A stretch of DNA of 64,000 nucleotides from Boletus sp. NGJ (Eukaryota > Basidiomycota > Agaricomycetes > Boletales > Boletaceae): positions 310,001-374,000 of the forward strand of contig JAGTXK010000239.1 in assembly GCA_019096195.1 (NCBI GenBank), read 5' to 3'. Within the stretch, counting starts at the first letter, position 1. Each line of letters starts with the position of its first letter. The translations under genes and the position numbers were made by a program. A model generated the notes under the pieces. It was not told the origin of the DNA. It was given only the letters and a program-made list of their open reading frames with translations, and did no database searches. This document shows, one piece after another, positions 9,926 to 20,299 of the stretch.

Positions 9926-12900
9926 TCATCGCCAAATCAACCAGTCTTGTCGTGCGGGGTCACCAGGTGGAGGAAACACCCCGAGATTCTGCTGCTGCTG
10001 CTCTCCGGGTTGTCGTTGTTCCTGTTCTCGCCGCGCACGCTCCACAATCCGAGTCCGGATGTAGATCAGGATCGCAACGACCGCACACAGACCCACAATT
10101 AACATCGTCTCCGCGAACTCGTCCGCAACCTCTTCGCCCCGATGTCCACCCCGCAACGCAGCATCAAAGTAGTCTTCGGGGCCAAAATCACCCTCCCGCT
10201 CGTTCTCGGCGTTCCTCCTGTCCCTTGCCCACTGAAATGAACACGAACCTGATCAGCCAATATCCGCGCGACACGCATTCAACAGACCTGGACGGGATCC
10301 TCTTCTTCGCGACGGGCTTCAGCTGTCCGACGTCTGTGAAACTCTTCTCTGGCTTTCCCGATATACCATGAGCCGTCATCCCGGAATTCGTCCGCCAGTT
10401 CCTCGGCGGTGGATATAACTTGTTCATCCTTAGGATCGGGTTGTGCCGGAGAAGCAGCATCAATTTCCCGTTCCAAGGTCGCCCTCTCTGGGATGGATAC
10501 TATGTGTGTACGTTTGTCAGTGCTAGGAACGGTGAAGTAGCTGAAACGAAACGGTACATTTATCTTCGTCGTATCCCCAGAGAGAGAGACCATTTTTCCC
10601 ACCCTGTAGCGTATACCAAACACTTTTGGCATACAGTTTAATCAATGATAGCAACACGGGAAGGTACGCTTCGCTATTCGTTTCCAACGCTTGATCATAA
10701 TGTCGCTTTGCGAGATGGAAATCCTGCCGAGAAGATCGATATGAATCTGGCTTGGACCTCCCACGTCATCACTCACCTGAGGTACACCCACGCCGTTTTC
10801 GTACATCCATCCCAGGTTCCACATCGCGAGCGCGCTCATCTGAGTATCCGCTGCACTCTGGTAATATTTAGCCGCCTTTTCCCAACGAACCGATTCTGGT
10901 TCGTCTGGGACACCAAGGCCATGGTAATAGTAGTCTCCAACTTTGACCAATGAATCGATGTTACGCTGCGCAGCGGAGCGCGTCCACTGAGTCAGCGCGA
11001 GTCGTGCAGTGTCGTTGGAGGCCTCGATGGGAGCGAAGCGCGTCAGACGCAAGATACTTCTGTCTGTAAAGTACAGACAATACGTCAGTTCCGACGCATG
11101 GCCAATGGACCAATTGTTGATCTGACCTTGGTCCAAGACATACGCGAGGTTGTTTTGGGCCACTTCTGAACCTCTCTCGGCTGCGATCCACCATTTGAGA
11201 ATAGCCATTTCTTTACCGCGCGCGGTACCGCTGTTCCAGGCAAACTCGGCATCATCGACGAGGTCCTCATCCCAAACCCCACGTTCCGCGACAAGCTTGT
11301 AAAACGAAACAGCGTTTGCGCACGAACCGGCCGCATAACCCTGGGGAAGACCAGCAGTGTGCATATTTAGCGTGTGGATCTTTGCAAGGTAAAAGTGAGC
11401 CTCCAGCGGAGACCCATAACTAATGGCTGCCTCAAAGCAAGCCCCTGCCAGCTTGATCTCGCCCCTGCCTTAATTCGACCATGAGATCATTCAACGAGAA
11501 ATATCTCGCGTGCACGTACCATAGTGGTGTTTCCCGAGGTTGACAAGCGCTTCCGCCAATTCTAGCCCCGCCGCATGCGAAAAGTACTCCATCGCCTTGC
11601 CAAGATCTTGGCGTCCTTTAACCAAGCCGTCTCGCCACATGATGCCCAATCCATTATAACACTCGCGATCACCATACTCCGCTCCGCGCTCAAACCACAT
11701 CATCGCCGTCTCATAGTCCCGCTTCACACCCTCTCCACGCAGGTACATCCTCCCCAAGTAAGCAGCACTTTTCGCTGCCCAACCGGGTTTGGTGACGCCC
11801 TCAACCTTGTCATCCACGGCATTGTGCTGGAGCGGATTGAGTGGATCGCGAGGCCAAACTTGACGCGCAATCTTGAGAAAGTATGATCGAGCAAGATTGA
11901 AATCTTGACCGATGCGCCCAACGCCTTCGGAACCAGAGCCTATCCCGCCAGAGGTCGCATAGATACTCCCTTGATAGAAGATCTTGCCAAGCTTGTACGC
12001 AAAGTCCATTTCGCCGCGATCGGCATTAAACTGGAGAAGACAATGTGGTTTGACTAGGTGCCATGGCACGAAAAACCTTACCATGTAGTACTCGAGAAGA
12101 TCCTCCCATGTTTCACCCGCAGCCTGAGCAAACCCTGCTTTTACAGCGGGCTTCACGACATTGAGCCCTGTCGATGCAACGCTGGCACCTGGTCCATACG
12201 CTCCGCCGTCCAAGTCGGAGACCCGTGTATGTGTGTAGGGTAAGGTATGACCCCCAGGAGGTCCTGACAAGAACATCCCCATGGCTGTTAACACATGTCA
12301 ATGGATCGTACGAACCACACGATACACGTCGAATGTTTACCGGTATCAGCAGCTGCTTCGTACCATTCCACAGCCCGAGAGCAGGCTTCCAACGTACTAA
12401 TACCACTCCAGTAACGGTATGCGAGTGCCATTTGCGCACCTTTGTGTCCTCCCTGTGCAGCAAAAGTGTAATACAACATAGCTTTGGCCTGATCCACCGG
12501 TACCGTGTCTGCGTACCCTGTGGCGTAGAAGAACGCAAGAACTGCTTGCGAGGACGCATTTCCAGTCAAGGACGCATGTGTAGAAAAATACGAGTACGCG
12601 AGCTTGGGGTCAGACGTAAAGTAGACATTTGGGGGAAACTGTGAAAGAATGGTTCCTCAATCGAAAGCACAACACGAAATCTAGCCAAAAAAAAAAAGAG
12701 AACGTACGAGGGATAGACGAGCGAGAGTGTACAGTGCATCCGTGTTTCCAAGTTCTGCGGAATACTGGAGCAAATCAATCACCTTGATCGCTTTGCCACG
12801 TATCTCTTCGTCTCGTTTTCGTGCGGCTGCAGCAGAACTATCCGTCCAGAAGAAAACCCGAAAAGGAGAGAATTTTTGACGAAGTTTGATTGCTATACGG

Positions 12901-13463
12901 ATTGCACGACCGATAGGTCCTTGACCCTGAGCGCTGGGCAGATAGGATGAGAGGAACGAGGTTGCTTGTGAGATACTTGATCGTGAAAATGGATCGTGGT
13001 CATAGGGTGGTGGATGTGCGGTGAGATTGGAAAGGGTTATCGTTGCAAGCTTAAAGGCCTGAGTAGCTATTCGAATGTTAACCGTCGCGTGCAACTCCAG
13101 GGAACAGGGATCAAACCTTCGGTTGCCTGTTCAGCATCCGCCAGTGCACGTCGAGGTGTCTGCAATGAAAGTGGTGTGGTCAATGACTGTTCACTTCCAA
13201 GTACAACCAACTTGGATGTGAAGGTAATACAGTTGGACTTACGGGTGCCTCACGAGCATTATGGGTACCGAATTCAGGCGTGGGGTTGGGTTGTACCTAA
13301 CAGAACAGTGGTCAGGAAGACAACGAACATTGAGCGCTTGTCTTACACTCTGAACAGAGAACGATGCATCTGGTTGTGCAGAGACAGAGAATGCAGCTAG
13401 CGCGACGAGCCCAAAGGCCAACCATGCAGCGCGACGTGTTCGTGTTTTACGACACGCATTCAT
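9926..13463 (-). CDS. HRD3: HRD3/SEL1L-like ER-associated degradation adaptor
   Basis: Multi-exon gene (a dozen or so short introns). The ATG at 13463 starts a basic stretch and hydrophobic core (AAWLAFGLVALAAFSVSA), an ER signal peptide. The luminal body is Sel1-like (TPR-type) repeats: LAYRYWSGIS, AYLGRMYLRGEGVKRDYETA, YNGLGIMWRDGLVKG, VKVGDYYYHGLGVPD, NLGWMYENGVGVPQDFHLAK. The HYDQALETNSEAYLPV segment after the last repeat is typical of Hrd3. Near the C-terminus, ETMLIVGLCAVVAILIYI (about 10090-10110) is the single transmembrane segment, followed by a short charged, Gln-rich cytosolic tail ending at 9926. The family recruits misfolded luminal proteins to the Hrd1 ubiquitin ligase. Domain order matches full-length fungal Hrd3 and no frameshift was seen. 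Confidence 0.88.
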
Positions 13464-13878
13464 GATGAAAGATATGTACCACCAAAATGCCATCCAACGC
13501 CTGAACGGCCTTCCGGAGGACGAAATATGTGGGTTGTAAAGGTCAGAGGGCGTCGTAGACGACAGAAAAGTGACTGACACAGTCAAGGAATAAGGTCGTG
13601 GTGGCGAAGCCGCCAGCTGTACTTTTGCACTGCCACATTGACAGCCTACTGAATGCCGACGAATGGGCCACGTTTGCACTTACAGCGACAATATTATCTG
13701 ATTACAACTGGCATATGACTATCAATGGGACTCATCGCAAATCAGATGCAGTTAAATACGATATCTAACTGTTGTAATTAACTTAATTGAAGGGAACATC
13801 AAGGTTCAAATGTCAAAGCGCTAGCAATGAACTACATATCTGTCATTGCCGGATCGAATTGAGTACATGCTACGGGTC

Positions 13879-14388
13879 TTACCAAAGGCAGGTAAGAGCG
13901 CTAGTCAATCCCAAACCATCGTTCAGGGAGCTCTCCGCCATTCCAGCCTGAGCCTGAGCCGGTCCTTCCGACATCTCCAATGTTTGCTCCGAGACCAAGT
14001 GTATAACAGCGTCAGCGCCATGACACTCATCGCTCAACTTAATATGTCAACGCACATAGTCATGACGTGCAAAGACCATATCACAGCTCGAACAGCACCA
14101 CTTGATATCCAGATGCTTGGCAATGTGTCGCTGCAGACTGCTGACCTTGAGTTTCTCTAGACAGCCACCCCACTTGCAGTGACACCAGATACTATAGAGT
14201 CCCTTTAAGCCATGGGCTGTACGGACATGTGACCAGACCTCCTTGCTTCCTCCTTCAATCCATTCTCCACATGGTTGTTTCTCGACTACCTCCCAGTCGC
14301 ACTGATACCGCGGAGGTATCGGAAGCGTTCGTGATGTCTCGTAACCATGCAGACCCGAGTTCGTACAGGTTTGTACAGGATACCGCAT
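13879..14388 (-). pseudogene. C2H2-type zinc-finger protein interrupted by in-frame TGA in the third finger
   Basis: ATG at 14388 opens 113 codons to a TGA at 14047-14049. Cys/His pairs are visible: YQCDW...CGEW then HVRTAH (finger 1), WCHCKWGGC...SLQRHIAKH (finger 2), CCSSCDMVFARHDYVR (start of finger 3). The TGA sits exactly where the Arg before the first zinc-binding His of finger 3 is expected. The same frame stays open after it for 55 codons beginning HIKLSDECHGA, the natural continuation of the finger. An Arg CGA to TGA change, a CpG transition, would explain it. A truncated functional protein, or missing upstream exons (about 14407-14640), cannot be excluded. Probable DNA-binding factor; target unknown. 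Confidence 0.6.
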
Positions 14389-15543
14389 GCTGAGCAGATG
14401 GTAATATTACAGGCGCCTGTATATTGGCGGACGTAGATGCAAAAGGCAAATTTGACACCGAGATTGGACCAGATGACGATGTGGGCGTTTCAATCGGGTC
14501 GTGAAAAAGCGATGATCACTGAGTGATCGCAATGGTTGACTCGTAGTGCGCTCGTCAGCTGGTTCAGAGATATGGCAGTAGGGCCCGATACGTCCATGAA
14601 AATGACGCAAGTCGAGTTCAGCTGCTTTCCCGTCCGCCATACGTGGCTGGATCCCAAGCCTCTGGGTCAGAGACCTCAGGAACTGAAGCGCGTGCGGAGC
14701 TTCCCTAGAGAGGGTTGACGTTGTTTCAAACTTCAATTATGAGTTGCACATACCCCTGTTGAACGGACGACGAGCAATCGCATCGATAGTTGCCGTCCAT
14801 TATGGTGCTCGCCTCTCCGGAGAAGAAATCGTCAAGAGAGAATTCTGGATGAGAAAAGTAGGTCAGGCGGGGAAGTCTTGCCATGCATTGCGCGATGAGC
14901 CAAGTGTCCATGGCCAGGATGAGTAGGCTAAGAATGGGGATATGGCGCGCGAGTTAGCCGGAGATATACTGGAAGTCGAGGCGCTGTAGTATTTTAAGGC
15001 GCTCTGGAGCTCGCATGTATGTTGTCATTTGGTACCGTGCGGCGGCAGGGGCTGCGACTGTCAGACATTGCAGAAGTGTGGGGGACGGGCAAGAAAGCTA
15101 TGGCAAGCGTTTGTAGTTACCGGCCCATCATGAAATGCTAGTTCCGGCTGACCGGAATTGGGTGATTGCGACTTGACTCGAACAGAGTGCGCGCTGGTCG
15201 GGCTTGGCTCCTCCTACCTGGTGGCAGGTCTAGAGTTTGGCCACATTAACGTGCATTGCGAAATGGCTAGACGGTGGTATTCTGGCCAGCCTGTTCTGAA
15301 TCTTTCCCTCAATAGCATGTTAGTCACGTGACTCTAAGTTGGTCAAAGGTGTTGAAATTTCCGAACATCTAGGCGGTTACTGACCCATCCTATGAAAAGC
15401 AATCGGTACCGCGAAACCAGCCGTGCTCCGCTGTGCCAATATGTAGCCAAAGTGTGCCGCCAGCTCGCCATGTAACCAACTAAAAGGCATTTTTCGCTAC
15501 ATACATAATGTGGCTTACTTGAACGAAACATCCTTCTTTCCAT
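14389..15543. other. intergenic, no firm gene
   Basis: About 1.15 kb. The minus-strand frames at 14407-14736 could hold 5' exons of the zinc-finger gene but have no recognisable domain. The rest shows nothing beyond short random frames. Confidence 0.35.
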
Positions 15544-17194
15544 CTATAATCTGTGCAGGGTTGGAAATACTTCGGACATGGACGGCGAGAGACGTACGTA
15601 TACAGTTGAGCTTGAGACCCCTTTGAGCTTCTGGCATTCCTCTATCACGTTGCGTCCCAGAGTGGTGTTCAGCGTGCCAGCGTCACGATGCTGCCGGAGA
15701 TACCTTCGGAGCACGATCAACGAGTCCAGCGGCACAAGAAAATGAGTCATAGGCACCAGGCATACTCACCGGAGGCATACTTCTTCTTTAAAGTCTTGAT
15801 AAATCTTGCGATTACTTTTGCGCTTCAAGAGGCAAATAACCAATGCACGTCAGATGAGGCGTCACGGCTAACAGAAGGAACCGCGTACCTCGAGTCTGCG
15901 TGCGGCTTCTTCATACGGATGACTTTGGTGAACCAAGAAATGATCCGCAAGGACAAGAAATGACATTCCGGAGAGATACATTTCATACAAACAGGCTGCC
16001 TTGTTTCCCCCATATCCCACGAAGCGCTCATCGCACCTATAGTGTGAAAACAAGCGTGGTAGGCAGCAGCCCAATCACTGAATTCTACGTACCAAGGCGG
16101 TCCCTCTTTCTTGAAGATAGCGTATGGCTCGTATGCGGACTGGTACTGCTTGATCCTATACACATCTCCCGGAGCAGCGGCATAAAACCTTGGGTAATCA
16201 CTGCTGTTATGTCCTGGAGCCCAAGATTTATGAAACATGTCGATTTTCCCCGCTTCTACCAGCTCCAGGAGGACCTGAAATGGATGGATTTATCGTGATT
16301 GAGATAGAGCTAAGAGCCAAAGAACCTTTTTGTCACTTGGAAAAGTATCTGGATCGGCGCCATCTTGTTGATTGAGGTATTCGAACGCTGGGACTACTAA
16401 TGCCGCGTGGCCATCTCGAAGGCTACGTCCGACGTCAGTGTCCAGGCCGGCTCGGATATGACTTCGAAAGTCGGTACAAACAGCGAAATCGACGTCCAGC
16501 ATCATGATAAATTCTGTACGTGCGAATAAACGGGCGGCATTGCGCCATGTATTCAATTGGCGAGCGAATGGGGAGAGAACGAGGTGTACATCAACGAAAC
16601 TGGACATTCCTGGGGTGGATGTATACAGGTCGTGCAATGCATTGAGAACAAGATGGGAATCGCTGGGTACCACATGAACGGCGGCGGATATGGGACCTAC
16701 GCACATTGCATAAATAAACAGCTCCAAGAGGCTAGTCTCGCACCTCTATACCGCTTGGTCAGCTCCCCAAATACCTTGAATCGATTGAAAGTCACGAGAG
16801 TAGTGATGGTAATGTCGTCGTCTTTGAAGGTTGCTGAACCTTTGTAGTAGAACGGAATGATTTTGCACGGGTGCATGCTTTGGGAGAAAGCTTTCGAGAG
16901 GAACAACGATTCTCTCATAGCGACTTCGCTACTGTGGAGGTCATGCTCGTCGTTACTAGATGTGGCTGGCCAATACAATGTCTCTTCAGGAAGGTTCGAC
17001 GGGATCAAGGCGTGCTTGAAGTTTCGCAATTTTACACTGTCCCTCGGCCCGGTCGAGATGGTATGCGCGAACCATCCTTTTGTCCTCAGCGTGGCGGTCC
17101 GTAACAGAGAATGCGACGAGTAGACGATAGCACTGGTTACGTAGATGGTAAAGAGGACATGGACGAACCTCCTAGCCATGGCAGAATCTAACAT
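15544..17194 (-). CDS. GT49-type glycosyltransferase (LARGE/B4GAT1-like), type II membrane protein
   Basis: ATG at 17194 (alternative 17179) precedes a signal anchor (VHVLFTIYVTSAIVY). The exons assemble cleanly: TKRYR|GPISAAVHV across an intron at about 16706-16750, and FPSDKK|VLLELVEAGKIDMF across about 16275-16325. The catalytic part carries RNAARLFARTEFIMMLDVDF, with a DxD-type LDVDF metal/nucleotide-sugar site. It continues through QSAYEPYAIFKK and, after another intron, DERFVGYGGNKAACLYEM and FLVLADHFLVHQSHPY, a typical GT49 C-terminal block. The end runs through NRKIYQDFKEEVCLR to a stop at 15544, with the last joins less certain. It probably acts in the Golgi or ER lumen; donor and acceptor are unknown. 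Divergent from the PTAR1-like gene, 238 bp between starts. Confidence 0.8.
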
Positions 17195-17432
17195 GGCCTG
17201 GTGCTGAATGGTACTGGGCACAGAACCTGTCACCAGGGAGACGGCGGAGAGAAATTGGCCGAGCTGGAATGTACATTGGCATCCTCCTGTTAGGGGACAA
17301 TTACAGCTCTGCACCCTTGTGGAAACTGCGAAAGAAAGAATCGCGTTTATTTGTCCCGCTGGCAAGGGCACAGCTGATCTGGGTCCAGGTTCAAGTTATA
17401 GATGTCCGACGCACAGCGTCACGCTATCAGGT

Positions 17433-18708
17433 ATGATTCCTTCCAGCGCTACCTCAACCTCGGAAGCTTATGAACTCCTTATTTCACTCCTAACCAAGTG
17501 TCCGTGAGTGATCCCTATGATACAGAACATATACACGAAACGCATGTTTCTCAGTCAGACAATTGAGATCCTTCCTGGCGATGGCTCCGTTTGGATGCAC
17601 ACACAGAACCCAGATAACGTCGAGGAACCGTCCTTTGCCCCATTCCTTTTCGTCGAGGGCAACCTCGGCATCCCACAAAAGATCCTTTACAAGGTCTATC
17701 TTTACGCTGTCGGCGTCTTCAAGTCCGCTCGCAGCTGCGTACCAACACGACCGACAGTAAAGAACCAACGGAATCGTGACCTCGACCCCCCTCTAGTCCG
17801 GGTTTTGACCGCGTCATCGTCCATTCTGGTACTCGCCAACCCATCCCACCAAACAGCACTCAATTCCAGAAAGCATCTCGTTCAAATGCACCTGATCGAC
17901 CCGCACGCTGAGCTACGTTTCATCGCATCGCTTCTTTCTTCACAGCACTGCGCCAAACACGCCGAGTTGTGGTACCACAGGCGATGGCTTCTCAGTGCCA
18001 CCTGCGATACGCAATTCTCAGATGGTACTGCCGGCGTCGATTCCCATTGCCACCTTCGTTTCGCGTCACAAGCAGCACTCCAACAAGAACTCGATTTAGT
18101 ATCACGAGCGTGCGAGCTCTATCCGCGAAATTACTTCGCGTGGACACACCGTCTGATGTGTATGCGGAGTCTTCTCTTGGACTTTCTCTCTGGTACGGGT
18201 ATTGTCAACTTTGCTCCAATTTTCCGCAACGAAATCGCAGGAGTAAAGGGATGGATCGACCGTCATGTGTCGGATTACAGCGCGATCCATTCCATTCTCA
18301 CACTCTCTCAAGCCGCTCTCCGGAGCGGAGATTCGTCCTTGGTGCAGATGGTCATCCAGGAGGATTTGCTGGCTCATGCCCTTTCCCTGGTGCAAGAATA
18401 TCCTGCTCACGAGGCTCTCTGGATCTATATCCGAACAGCCCTTTCTATCTCAGACTTGTGGCAAACACACCAAACCCAACAATTCATAGATCATTTTGTT
18501 CAACCTCTAGCATATCTGCAACAAACAAAGATTGGTACAATGGATGATCTTGTTAGGGCATCACAATGTGCCAAACAGTTTTTGGATAGAAGAGTGTGTT
18601 ACAAATTCACTCCAGGTCAGTATGCACAAGACTCAGTAGGCTTTCATGATCACTGATGATTTCTGCCCTCATGATATGCTATGCTAATGTTCTACAGGAT
18701 GTGACTGA
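17433..18708 (+). CDS. protein prenyltransferase alpha-subunit repeat protein (PTAR1-like)
   Basis: Three exons: 17433-17503, 17555-18615 and 18698-18708, 380 aa. Exon 1 is required because LLTKCP joins QTIEILPGDGSVW in frame. The last exon adds only a Cys-Asp end after FTPG. PPTA repeats are clear: KHAELWYHRRWLL (about residue 160), LYPRNYFAWTHRLMCM (about 215) and DYSAIHSIL (about 265). They match the tetratricopeptide-like alpha subunits of farnesyl/geranylgeranyl transferases, and the length and repeat spacing best fit PTAR1. PTAR1-type proteins pair with a Rab geranylgeranyl transferase beta subunit. The last ~280 bases, final intron and last exon lie inside the CpG-depleted island. The stop is 24 nt from the stop of the convergent DUF1917 gene. 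Confidence 0.82.
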
Positions 18709-18732
18709 ACAAATTGATGGGGAAATGCTAGT

Positions 18733-20299
18733 CTAGATTTTCTTCCTCTTAACTGAGGATTTATTATGACCTCCCTCACTTTCATCCTCCTGGACCTTTC
18801 TCTTCCCGCTTATATCAGCCAACTTTCCACTCTTGGGATCAGTCTCATCATCAGATGCAAAAGGATCTTCTGCAACCCTCTTTTTAACAAGGAGTTTAGA
18901 CTTTCCTGCAGCTGCCTTGAAGTCCTTGGATGAACCTGCAGGGGGAGTTGCTGTAGCTTTGGAAGCAGACAGCTCAGTGTAATATGCCTCCTTCAGCTCC
19001 TATATAACCATCTCAATTACATCCTGAGCTATCAACTGGACTCATACCTTTATCTCAGAATCCTTCAGCAATGACACATTCTTCCAAACCTACTAGACTT
19101 TCAAGTGGTATGCTACAAGAGGATTAGAAGCTACCTACAGTGGAAGGTATGCCACTAGGATGTTTGCTGTCCAAGCCTTGCAATCAAAGTTGGTGAGGGA
19201 TGTACTGCATGTATAGAAGGCAAACAAACTATACCTATGATTGTGTATAGATCAGACTTGACTCCACTGAGATTGAGCCTGTGCTGTCTCAAAAGCACTT
19301 TTATAACCTATTGAGAGCTTAGTATAAAAGAGTGAACCTTGATGAAACATACTGCAGTGATATCTTCCTTGTCATAGACATTAGGAATGTATACACATAT
19401 GACATGCTGGTGCCCAGGAACAGCATTCTCAGGTGATGTAGCAACCTTTGCACAAGAGGCGGATGTGGAAGAGAGGGGACCAGAGATCAGGGAAGCTATT
19501 GGGAAGATATTAGCCATGAGACAGCTATAAATGTAATATCTCACAGGCTATCTTGCTCCAAATTATATCCACCTTGTCTGACAGAGCAAAAATCAACCTA
19601 ATAAACAAAAATGATGGGCAATCAAAACAGATTCCTAGGAACATACCACTTCCCATTCATGAAACCATACTTCTGGAATATATCCTTTAGCTTGCCAGCA
19701 GCATTGGCTTGTGCCTACATGAGACTGAGCTCCACAGAACCCAAGTGGCAGAGTGAATTATTGACCTGCTCTTGAACCTTCTTTTTACTCTGTGTGTCTT
19801 CTTTTTTATTACCATGCACAGGGATTGACATGTCATTCTGATTGAATGACCAATGAGTGACAGTGCCACAAGTCACCCATCACTCTTACCTTGATCTGCT
19901 CGACCCTTTCAGTCACTTGCTGCACTTCAGACAACTTCAGTCTCGTGTATATGAAAAAGGCGAAGTGCTCACAAAGGGCCACAGCTTCCATGACAGCAAC
20001 TGCTTCATTCTTGACTGATGATGATTCAGCTATTTTTTCCTGTCTCACCCATAACCACTAGAACAGTTATGTCAACACTGTTTCATTTACCAAACCTGAC
20101 ATGACCTTACAGGCTTGGCTCCATCATTTTGAACCATAGATGGCTTATACTGTATGTGTGTGAGATGCGAACCGTGTTGCAGGACCTTTGTACCCACCTT
20201 TGCAGCAAAGTCTTCTACAGAGAGTGTAGTGCTGGGTGACCAAGAATACTGATAACCTGTGGGGATTGTATCATCTGAGCATGCTGTGCTTGTTGACAT
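18733..20299 (-). CDS. DUF1917 / UPF0696 (C11orf68-like) family protein
   Basis: Multi-exon gene starting at ATG 20299 and ending with a Lys-rich tail (SSVKRKKI, TAG at 18733). Exons give LSVEDFAAKVGTKVL near the N-terminus, KPWLWVRQEK across the first intron (GT at about 20114), then a long helix (AVALCEHFAFFIYTRLKL). GKW|LIFALSDKVDIIWSKIA|SLISGPLS follows across two introns, and CAKVATSPEN, HVICVYIPNVYDKEDI, VLLRQHRLNLSGVKSDLYT and GLDSKHPSGIPSTV complete the domain. That order (KWLIF, KVATSPE, HVICVYIPxxxD, DLYTxxG) is the family's eIF4E-like fold, of unknown function. A charged tail (DPFASDDETDPKSGK) is probably disordered. The coding sequence is nearly free of CpG, unlike its neighbours, yet splice sites and frame are intact, so it is probably expressed. 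Confidence 0.68.
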
